Origin: SLFT01 sp964493075
Lineage (GTDB): Bacteria; Hydrogenedentota; Hydrogenedentia; Hydrogenedentales; CAITNO01
Assembly (NCBI GenBank): GCA_964493075.1
Contig: CAZBNU010000013.1
Coordinates: 1 to 37,340, forward strand
Length of the DNA stretch: 37,340 nt
Direction: 5' to 3'
Positions within the stretch are counted from its first letter, which is position 1; each line of letters starts with the position of its first letter. The position numbers and the translations under genes are program-made. Shown in pieces: positions 8,671-15,750 of this stretch. The notes beneath the pieces were generated by a model. That model did not search any database, was not told where the DNA came from, and saw only the letters and a list, made by a program, of their open reading frames with translations.

Positions 8671-9750
8671 TTATTCGCGCATGCCCTTATTGATGAGATT
8701 TTGTAATCCTTCCGGGTCCATACTGCGCTTGAATGCCATGTCGGGGCTGATCACGCCGCGGCGCACCAGGCGGTAGAGCGATTGGTTCATGGTCATCATG
8801 CCGTCTGCTTTTCCGATTTCAATCATGGACGGGATCTGCTCAATTTTTTCTGCGCGGATAAGCGAACGTATGGCAGGATTGGGAACCATGATTTCCATGG
8901 CAAGGTGGCGGCCCAGGCCGTCAGCTCGGGGCACCAGTTGCTGAATGACCACGCCCTCAAGTACAAATGATAACTGCGTACGCACCTGTGCCTGCTGTCC
9001 TGAAGGGAACACGTCCACAATACGGTTAATCGTTTGAAGTGCGTCATTGGTGTGTAGCGTTGCAAATGCAAGGTGGCCCGTTTCCGCCACTGTCAAGGCG
9101 GCCTGAATGGTTTCAGGGTCGCGCATCTCGCCGATGAGAATAACGTCAGGGTCTTGTCGCAGTACCCTCTTCAGGGCGGCGCCAAAAGAGTAGGTGTCAG
9201 AATTGACTTCGCGTTGATTAACAATGGACATCTTATGTTGGTGCAGATACTCGATCGGGTCTTCAATGGTAATGATATGCGTCTTGCGTTCCGTATTGAT
9301 TTTATCAATAATAGCGGCGAGCGTCGTGGATTTACCGCTGCCGGTAGGGCCGCATACCAGAATCAAGCCCAGCGGTCGATAAGCAAAATCCGCGATGACC
9401 CGGGGAAGTCCCAGTTGTTCAAAGGTGAGTATTTCAAAGGGGATGGAACGAAATGCGCCCACCACAGAACCACGGTCCTGATAGACATTGAGACGGAAAC
9501 GGCTTAGCCCATCAATACCGAAAGACAAGTCGCATTCTTTGTTGGCTTCGAACTCCGAGACCTGGTCTTCGTTCATGACGCTGTAGATCAGTTCCTGCGT
9601 GTCTTCCGGCATGAGCATCTTGTATCCATCAAGTTGCTCAACACTACCATGAACGCGAATCATGGGCGGGGCGCCCACCACAATGTGCAGGTCGCTTGCG
9701 CCCTCATTAATCATTCTGGTAAGCATTTCTTTTATGTTTAAGCGGTCCAT
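8671..9750 (-). CDS. pilT: type IV pilus retraction ATPase PilT
   Basis: A 359-residue secretion ATPase of PilT type. Residues 1-100 are the N-terminal domain (INEGASDLHIVVGAPPMIRV). The RecA-like core has Walker A GPTGSGKS (134-141), an Asp-rich box (ITIEDPIEY), Walker B ILIGEMRD (204-211) and a His box (GHLAFATLHTND). The C-terminal AIRSLIR (293-299) corresponds to the AIRNLIRE motif needed for retraction in PilT, and the following GKADGMMTMNQSL is also typical of PilT. There is no zinc-binding tetracysteine, separating it from PilB. The start is the ATG at 9750, preceded by AGGGAG; the frame is open further upstream, but those residues do not fit the family. It lies 168 nt after pilB and 70-118 nt before pilS. 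Confidence 0.95.
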   Translation of the reverse strand: MDRLNIKEMLTRMINEGASDLHIVVGAPPMIRVHGSVEQLDGYKMLMPEDTQELIYSVMNEDQVSEFEANKECDLSFGIDGLSRFRLNVYQDRGSVVGAFRSIPFEILTFEQLGLPRVIADFAYRPLGLILVCGPTGSGKSTTLAAIIDKINTERKTHIITIEDPIEYLHQHKMSIVNQREVNSDTYSFGAALKRVLRQDPDVILIGEMRDPETIQAALTVAETGHLAFATLHTNDALQTINRIVDVFPSGQQAQVRTQLSFVLEGVVIQQLVPRADGLGRHLAMEIMVPNPAIRSLIRAEKIEQIPSMIEIGKADGMMTMNQSLYRLVRRGVISPDMAFKRSMDPEGLQNLINKGMRE

Positions 9751-9918
9751 AAAACTCTCCCTGTTGAAAAACAATCTGAAGTAGCGAACCAATTGCCCCC
9801 TGGTGCACATTGAAAAGGTGCTTTCCAGCGGCGAACACTATAGTTACGCAAGCACTCTTGCGATTTCAAAGATGATACTTTGCAGCGTAAACACGGAAGT
9901 AAACTTTGTGATTAAGCA

Positions 9919-11646
9919 TTAGTCTGCAATGGTATGCTCAAGCACCTGCTCAAGTGTGGTAAGCCCCTTGGCAGCTTTTGCAAGCGCGTTTTGGCGCAGC
10001 GTCTTCATGCCACATTTGATGGCCATTTCTTTGAGTTCATGTCCGGAACGCCGCTGCAGAACCAACGGTTGCAGTTCTTGCCAGTTCAGCATGGCCTCAA
10101 TTACTGCAACACGTCCCTTGTAGCCGGTATCCTTGCATTTCGAGCAGCCTTTTGCCCGCACAAAAGTCGGCTTTTCTATGTAACTGAAAGGTTTATACTG
10201 GTTGCGTTCAAGCACGTCTGCTGGCACGTTGATGGGCTGTTTACATTCGCTGCAAACACGCTTTAGAAGGCGCTGTGCGGCGGCAAGCGCCACGGAGGAC
10301 TGCACCAGGAAAGGTTCTACGCCCATGTCAATAAGTCGAGGATAAACGCCGGCAGCATCATTGGTATGCAGGGTACTTAACACCAAATGTCCTGTCAATG
10401 CTGCTTTCACGGCCACGTCAGCAGTCACACCGTCACGAATCTCACCAACCATCACGACGTCCGGGTCCTGACGCAAAATCTGACGCAAGGCTTCGGCAAA
10501 AGAAAAGCCGATAGCATCTTTTACCTGCACTTGGTTTACTCCGAAAAGTTCATACTCAATTGGGTCTTCAACGGTAACGATGTTGGTGTCAATTTGATTT
10601 AACTTGTGCAAGGCACTATATAGCGTAGTGGTTTTACCGCTACCGGTGGGGCCTGTCATCAATACCATGCCGTGGGGTAGCGTCAGTGCTTCACGGAAAC
10701 AGGTCATGGGTTGCGGCTCAAATCCCAAACCATCGAGATCCAAGGTCAAACTGCCTTGATCGAGAACGCGAAGCACAACCTTCTCACCGTATTTGCAGGG
10801 AAGGAAAGCAACACGAAAGTCAATGTCGCGGCCATTGTAGCGCATGCGTGCGCGTCCGTCCTGAGGGAGACGATGTTCATCAATGCGACAGCCCGACAGA
10901 ATTTTCAGGCGGGCCACCAGATTTGGATGAAGCGAACGCGGCGGTGCCGGGCCTTCTTCGAGATTGCCGTCAACACGATAGCGTATGCGAACCAGTTTTT
11001 CGAAGGCCTCAATGTGAATATCGCTTGCGCTTCGTTCGAGGCCGTTATACATGATCAGGCGAACCAATTTTTTAACGGGTTCGTCTTCTGCGCCGGATTC
11101 CAGTTGAGATACATCCTCAACCTCATCCTCAATTTTAACCTCGACAAAATCGTCTGTCTTATCTTTGGGTTGCATGGAGAGGGTGTTGAAGAGTGTCTCT
11201 GCCTTGTCTCCTCCGTATAAGCGGTCAATGGCATCCTTCAGTTCGGACATCATCGCCACAACGGGTTCTATCTGGTAACTGGTCACCATGTGCAGATCGT
11301 CAATGGCCATGATGTTGAGCGGGTCCGCCATGGCAAGCGTCAGCACTTCGCCTGTAATGGAGACAGGCAACATCTGGTATTGGCGGGCCAGTGCCTCGGG
11401 CACCTCATTCAACACTTCTCTTGGGATGCTGTAGTTCGTTACCCGGATATGGGGAATGCCCAGGTTTTCGCTGAGCGTAATAACCAGGTTTTCCTCGCTT
11501 AGGTGCCCCTTTTCGACCAGCAGCGTCGGAAGGCTTTGCCCTGTAACGCGGTGAATCTCTATACACTCTGCCAGTTGATCCCTTGTAACAAGCCCCTCTT
11601 CCAACAGCATGTCGGGCAACCGCTTTTTTTGAATTTTGGCGGCCAT
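9919..11646 (-). CDS. pilB: type IV pilus assembly / type II secretion ATPase, PilB/GspE type
   Basis: A 575-residue assembly ATPase. Residues 1-145 are a MshEN-type (GspE N-terminal) domain with two repeats beginning RLPDMLLEEGLV and SLPTLLVEKGHL; MshEN domains bind c-di-GMP in some homologues, but both repeats here have Pro where the consensus has Gly. The catalytic core has Walker A GPTGSGKT (332-339), VTVEDPIEY, Walker B VVMVGEIRD and LSTLHTND. The zinc-binding tetracysteine of PilB/GspE is complete: Cys465/Cys468 (CSEC) and Cys501/Cys504 (CSKC). It should power pilus extension. With no other GspE in the window it could also serve the T2SS. AAGGAG lies 8 nt before the ATG. It follows the DnaA-like fusion gene by 113 nt, where a perfect TATAAT occurs. 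Confidence 0.92.
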   Translation of the reverse strand: MAAKIQKKRLPDMLLEEGLVTRDQLAECIEIHRVTGQSLPTLLVEKGHLSEENLVITLSENLGIPHIRVTNYSIPREVLNEVPEALARQYQMLPVSITGEVLTLAMADPLNIMAIDDLHMVTSYQIEPVVAMMSELKDAIDRLYGGDKAETLFNTLSMQPKDKTDDFVEVKIEDEVEDVSQLESGAEDEPVKKLVRLIMYNGLERSASDIHIEAFEKLVRIRYRVDGNLEEGPAPPRSLHPNLVARLKILSGCRIDEHRLPQDGRARMRYNGRDIDFRVAFLPCKYGEKVVLRVLDQGSLTLDLDGLGFEPQPMTCFREALTLPHGMVLMTGPTGSGKTTTLYSALHKLNQIDTNIVTVEDPIEYELFGVNQVQVKDAIGFSFAEALRQILRQDPDVVMVGEIRDGVTADVAVKAALTGHLVLSTLHTNDAAGVYPRLIDMGVEPFLVQSSVALAAAQRLLKRVCSECKQPINVPADVLERNQYKPFSYIEKPTFVRAKGCSKCKDTGYKGRVAVIEAMLNWQELQPLVLQRRSGHELKEMAIKCGMKTLRQNALAKAAKGLTTLEQVLEHTIAD

Positions 11647-11692
11647 GCATCAATCTCCTTAGTTGTTTATCATGCCAACAACAGGGGAGGCA

Positions 11693-11727
11693 GTCAGCAA
11701 CACTGACACCACCCCGCATCTATTATA
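11693..11727 (-). promoter_or_regulatory. pilB leader: TATAAT -10 element and small hairpin
   Basis: The minus strand has a perfect -10, TATAAT (11722-11727), with only a weak T-rich -35 region. About 15 nt downstream is GTCAG-N5-CTGAC (11693-11707), a 5-bp stem in the predicted leader. Together they suggest pilB can be transcribed separately from the upstream fusion gene. Confidence 0.35.
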
Positions 11728-11759
11728 CCGCAGAACGCATCCCAAAAACACCCCAAAAG

Positions 11760-13772
11760 TCAAGCCGCTTCATTCGCTCCAAGATGCGTCAGAATCCTTT
11801 GTGCGTCCTCAACGGATATTTTACCACCTTCTAGGCGGGAAAATGCAATAATTTTGCGCAAAGCGCCGGTCATCTTTCTAATGTCATCGGGAACACGCAC
11901 CGCAACCAGCGATAGCACTTCCTCCGGAACCTCCATTTTCTCTTGATCTGCGTGATACCGCAGAATAGCCATGCGTGTTTCCCATTCAGGAGGCTTTAGG
12001 TCGGCGACGATGCCGCTCGCAAACCTGGAAATGAGGCGTTGTTCGAGCATGCCGAGTCGGTCGGGCGCTTTGTCGCCAGCGATGACGATTTGTCTTTGCT
12101 GTTGCTGCAAAACATTAAAAATATGGAAAAACTCTTCCTGTGCTTCCACCCGGCCACCCAAAAACTGGATATCATCGAGTATCAGCATATCCCAATGGCA
12201 GTAGTTGTCCCGGAATAGTTCAAGTGCGTCATCTGCAAGTGCGAGCATGAGTCGTCTGGCAAAATGGCTGGCGGAAATATAACCGATCCGGCGTGGCGGC
12301 CCTTGATCGTCTGTGTTTTTAGTGTTGATATTTGCATTTCCAATGGCGCTGATAAGATGGGTTTTCCCGATGCCTACTTTCCCGTAGAGAAAAAGTGGGT
12401 TGTATTCACCACCGGGGTTTTCCGCCACTGCTTGCGCCAGTTTTACAGTAAAGTTATTGGTTTTTCCCGCAAAAAAGTTGTCGAACGTCAGGGTCTCCAG
12501 TGGGTGCTCAGAGGTTAATGCATTGCGCACGCGGTCATCCTCTTCGAGGAGAATTTCTGATGTGCCGCCTTCGGAAGACATAAACGGCGCCACAGAATGG
12601 TGGTTTGTCTGGCGATGGCGTATCATGTCGGTTTGGTTGTTGCCTGTCACGACATGAGATTCCACTAACTGTGCTGTCTGTTTTACTGAGTCCAGGATGG
12701 CTTGTGCGATTTGGGCCAGTTGATCTGCGGGGGCATCTCCACGAGTCTCCACAGGAAACCGCACTGCAGTCTGCGATGACGGGCTTTTTCCCTGGGCAAT
12801 GGATGCCAATGAAGTCTCTGTGAAATTTTTTAGGTCTTCCTGCTGCAGGGAATGCACATCGCGTGTCGTCGAGAGGGCCGCAAACACGCTGTCCTGAACG
12901 GCTTTTGCCAGTGCTTCGATGTCGCGTTTTCTGGAGGTCTCATTATGTTCGGCGAGTTTGCCCAGCGTGCTTTCAAGTACCTGCTGCACGGTTTTTGTCA
13001 TACTTGTGGAATCGGCAGTGGAATGATCGGTTGCTCTTGCAACCAGTCCCGATAAGGTGTCCTGTATGGCTTCCCGGATGGCGGCAGCCATATCCTGTGT
13101 GCTGGAAGTATTAACCTTGACGAGGGGAGAAGGGGTTTTATCTTCTTTCAGATCAATTGCTACGGTTTGTGTTAATGCGGAAGCGGAAAGAGCGCTGACG
13201 GCTTCTTGGTCAATGGTGGGGCCATCTTCTTCGCTGGCCAGTTCAGATTGATCCACTGTCGCATCCATCGCCTGATGTGTGTGGGCAAGCGCGCCCAGCT
13301 TTTCGTATTTCTCATCCAGATTGTCAGGTTTTTCAACTTCGTGAGCATAGACCTGCTTTACGGTGGTTTGGAAATGTTCCCAACTGCATAATACAGGCTT
13401 GATGCGCAGGTCGGGGCAATACTTCTTGATTTCCTCAAGGGCTTCCGTGTCCAGTGGGTCCACCATGGCGAGGGTAAGAATACGTCCCATTTTATCCACG
13501 GGAATAAGATAATATTTAAGGCACAGTTCCCGTGGCACTTGTGCCAGCGCTTCTTTGCCGATTCTGTAGTTCAACAGGCTCAAGTGTGGAATCTGGCATT
13601 GCTTGGCCAGATAGGAAATAAGGGTGTCTTGTGACACCGCATTTTGCTCGATAAGAATTTGACCCAGAAATCCGCCGCCTTCTCGCTGTTGATCAAGGGC
13701 TGCTTTCAGCTGCTTCTGCGTAATGATGTCATCATCAATCAGGATTTCGCCGAGTCGTTTTTGTGGTTTCAT
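11760..13772 (-). CDS. MshEN domain fused to a DnaA-type AAA+ ATPase (no DnaA domain IV)
   Basis: A 670-residue protein in three parts. Residues 1-145 are a MshEN-type domain like that of the neighbouring PilB: two repeats starting RLGEILIDDDIITQKQL and FLGQILIEQNAVSQDTL, then GRILTLAMVDPLDTEAL. Residues 146-420 are a polar linker with recurring short amphipathic segments (such as AIREAIQDTL, VQQVLESTLG, ALAKAVQDSV, IAQAILDSVK). Residues 421-670 are the AAA+ domain of DnaA: TFDNFFAGKTNNF, Walker A GKVGIGKT (464-471), Walker B LILDDIQFL (530-538), an Arg-finger box (RLISRFASGIV) and a sensor-II region (DDIRKMTGALRKI). The protein ends where DnaA domain IV, the DnaA-box-binding helix-turn-helix, would start. 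It is therefore not a replication initiator but a DnaA/Hda-like ATPase; its position before pilB suggests pilus or surface regulation (inference). The nearest GAGGA is 14 nt from the ATG, unusually far. Confidence 0.85.
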   Translation of the reverse strand: MKPQKRLGEILIDDDIITQKQLKAALDQQREGGGFLGQILIEQNAVSQDTLISYLAKQCQIPHLSLLNYRIGKEALAQVPRELCLKYYLIPVDKMGRILTLAMVDPLDTEALEEIKKYCPDLRIKPVLCSWEHFQTTVKQVYAHEVEKPDNLDEKYEKLGALAHTHQAMDATVDQSELASEEDGPTIDQEAVSALSASALTQTVAIDLKEDKTPSPLVKVNTSSTQDMAAAIREAIQDTLSGLVARATDHSTADSTSMTKTVQQVLESTLGKLAEHNETSRKRDIEALAKAVQDSVFAALSTTRDVHSLQQEDLKNFTETSLASIAQGKSPSSQTAVRFPVETRGDAPADQLAQIAQAILDSVKQTAQLVESHVVTGNNQTDMIRHRQTNHHSVAPFMSSEGGTSEILLEEDDRVRNALTSEHPLETLTFDNFFAGKTNNFTVKLAQAVAENPGGEYNPLFLYGKVGIGKTHLISAIGNANINTKNTDDQGPPRRIGYISASHFARRLMLALADDALELFRDNYCHWDMLILDDIQFLGGRVEAQEEFFHIFNVLQQQQRQIVIAGDKAPDRLGMLEQRLISRFASGIVADLKPPEWETRMAILRYHADQEKMEVPEEVLSLVAVRVPDDIRKMTGALRKIIAFSRLEGGKISVEDAQRILTHLGANEAA

Positions 13773-13799
13773 GTCAGTATCACATATCCTCTTGTTGAC

Positions 13800-13829
13800 A
13801 GTATACTATACCACATCCAATCCTATGAA
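13800..13829 (-). promoter_or_regulatory. promoter candidate for the MshEN-DnaA fusion gene
   Basis: Minus strand: TTCATA (13824-13829), an 18-bp spacer and TATACT (13800-13805), just downstream of the hydrogenase terminator and about 30 nt before the fusion gene ATG. The -35 is weak; an overlapping TATAGT offers an alternative -10. Confidence 0.35.
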
Positions 13830-13863
13830 CACAGTAGAAGATTTCGTAGAAGAGGATGTAAAC

Positions 13864-13899
13864 AAAAAAAAACGGCCGAAACCGGTTGGTTTCGGCCGT
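13864..13899 (-). terminator. rho-independent terminator of the hydrogenase operon
   Basis: A perfect 12-bp GC-rich stem (arms 13872-13883 and 13888-13899) with a 4-nt loop, followed on the minus strand by nine T residues. It lies about 50 nt after the hydA stop and separates that operon from the pilus block. There is no T-run on the plus side, so it acts in one direction. Confidence 0.92.
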
Positions 13900-13948
13900 A
13901 GTACTGTCATTGGCGCCAATCAAAAATTACTTGTGCGTCTTTGATTGT

Positions 13949-15721
13949 CTAAGCGCGTTCACGGGGCACGTATTTCGTGTGCAGCAGTTTATGGGAAACC
14001 TTGCCGAGGGGTACGCCAAGGAATTCTTCATAAATCTGCTTGATTTCGGGATTGTCATGGGACTTGCGCAATTCGCGTCCTTCGTCTTCCTTATAGATGG
14101 CTTCGATGCGCTTCATGCGCACTTCATTGGTGGTGAGGCGGGGTTGTCCGCCGCCGCCAATGCAGCCACCGGGGCAGCACATGATTTCGACGAAATGGTA
14201 CGTTGCTTCACCGGCGCGAACGCGTTCTATGAGCGCGCGTGCATTGCCGAGTCCGTGGGCTACCGCGACGTTTGCAGTTACACCTTCCAGGAAGGACCAA
14301 TCCGGTACGCATCCCTTGAAGGTGACAGAAGCTTCCTTGATGCCTTCAAGACCTGCAACGGGGGTTACATGCAGTTTGTCGAAGGGCAGTTCGGTGCCAG
14401 TGACGATTTCCCACGCTGTACGCAGGGCGGCTTCCATCACACCGCCGGTATTGGCGAAGATGTCGGCTGCACCGGTGCTCATGCCCATGGGTGCATCCTG
14501 CTTCTCGTCAGGAAGATTCACGAAGTCAATGCCAGCTTCCTTGATCATGCGTCCCAGTTCGCGGGTGGTAAGTACGATGTCCACGTCCTGCGCGCCGCTG
14601 TCCCACATTTCAGGACGCTGCGCTTCGTACTTTTTCGCCGTGCAGGGCATGATGGATACCACCACCATGTCTTCGGGCTTTACGTCGATCTTTTGGGCGT
14701 AGTAAGTCTTGGCGAGAGCGCCGAACATCTGCTGTGGTGATTTGCAAGTCGATACGTTTGCCAGCATATCGGGGTAGAAGTATTCGATATACTTAACCCA
14801 ACCGGGGGAGCAACTGGTAAACATGGGCAAAGAAACATCTTCTTTGTCCACCAATGCTTTCTTGAGGCGCGTCAACAACTCCGTGCCTTCTTCCATGATG
14901 GTAAGGTCGGCAGTGAAGTTGGTGTCGAAAACAGCATGGAAGCCCAGTTTACGCAGGGCGGAAACCATTTTGCCGGTAACCACAGTGCCGGGTTCCAGAC
15001 CAAAGCATTCGCCCAGAGCAGCGCGAATGGCGGGCGCGGTTTGCACAACCACCGTCTTCGTCGGATCGTCAAGGGCCGCCCAAACATCCTGAATCTGGTC
15101 GCGTTCCGAGATGGCGCCCACGGGACATACTGCAGAACACTGGCCGCACTGCACACAAACCACATCGTCCAGATCGCTGGTGAAGGCGGGGCCGACAACG
15201 GTGGTAAAACCGCGTCCCTGCGGGAAAATGCCGCCCACACCCTGGGTATCGTTGCACACGGTGACGCACCGACGGCACAGAACGCATTTGGCGGTGTCAC
15301 GTACCAGTGCGGGTGTGCTGTCGTCAATGTGCTGCTCGCTCTTTTCGCCGGGATAGGTGATATCGCGGATTCCGAGGCTGCGTGCTAGGTCCTGCAATTC
15401 GCAGTCGTCGTTGCGGTCGCAGGTCTGGCAGTCGCCAGCGTGGTCGGACAGCAGCAACTCAACCACCATGCGGCGGCCTTCACGTGCTTTTTTGCTGTTG
15501 GTATGCACTTTCATACCTTCTGTCGCAGGCGTAACGCACGAGGCAAGCAAGGTGCGTGCCCCTTCGACTTCAACCATGCATACGCGGCAGGCGCCGATGG
15601 CCTGTACATCTTCGAGATAGCACAACGTCGGGATTTTGATTCCTGCCTGCTTTGCCGCAGCCAGAATCGTCGTACCCTGAGGTACGTCTACCGACACGTT
15701 ATCAATTGTAATCGTTGGCAT
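13949..15721 (-). CDS. hydA: [FeFe] hydrogenase catalytic subunit (NADH/ferredoxin-linked, HydA)
   Basis: A 590-residue catalytic subunit. The N-terminus is a plant-type 2Fe-2S domain (Cys34, Cys45, Cys48, Cys62), followed by the His-ligated cluster region (HAGDCQTCDRNDDC, about 94-107) and two 4Fe-4S sets (CVLCRRCVTVC near 146-156; CVQCGQCSAVC near 189-199). The H-cluster domain has all three signatures: L1 TSCSPGW (302-308), L2 MPCTAKK (358-364) and L3 MCCPGGC (514-520). Ser instead of a second Cys in L1 is usual in multimeric bifurcating-type enzymes; Cys at the second position of L3 replaces the more common Ala. It should reduce protons or oxidise H2 using electrons from HydB/HydC. AGGAGA lies 8 nt before the ATG at 15721; the frame continues upstream, but that stretch is not homologous. 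The gene is 29 nt after hydB and ends the operon. Confidence 0.95.
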   Translation of the reverse strand: MPTITIDNVSVDVPQGTTILAAAKQAGIKIPTLCYLEDVQAIGACRVCMVEVEGARTLLASCVTPATEGMKVHTNSKKAREGRRMVVELLLSDHAGDCQTCDRNDDCELQDLARSLGIRDITYPGEKSEQHIDDSTPALVRDTAKCVLCRRCVTVCNDTQGVGGIFPQGRGFTTVVGPAFTSDLDDVVCVQCGQCSAVCPVGAISERDQIQDVWAALDDPTKTVVVQTAPAIRAALGECFGLEPGTVVTGKMVSALRKLGFHAVFDTNFTADLTIMEEGTELLTRLKKALVDKEDVSLPMFTSCSPGWVKYIEYFYPDMLANVSTCKSPQQMFGALAKTYYAQKIDVKPEDMVVVSIMPCTAKKYEAQRPEMWDSGAQDVDIVLTTRELGRMIKEAGIDFVNLPDEKQDAPMGMSTGAADIFANTGGVMEAALRTAWEIVTGTELPFDKLHVTPVAGLEGIKEASVTFKGCVPDWSFLEGVTANVAVAHGLGNARALIERVRAGEATYHFVEIMCCPGGCIGGGGQPRLTTNEVRMKRIEAIYKEDEGRELRKSHDNPEIKQIYEEFLGVPLGKVSHKLLHTKYVPRERA

Positions 15722-15750
15722 TTTAATTGTCTCCTTGTTATGTGTCGGGC

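Noticed and set aside
9751..9810. Upstream extension of pilT
   Set aside because: The frame is open, but the encoded residues are unlike PilT N-termini, and the ribosome-binding site lies directly before the ATG at 9750.
11760..12512. Chromosomal replication initiator dnaA
   Set aside because: The AAA+ domain is DnaA-type, but domain IV with its DnaA-box-binding signature is missing, the N-terminus is MshEN-like, and no DnaA-box cluster, dnaN or recF is nearby.
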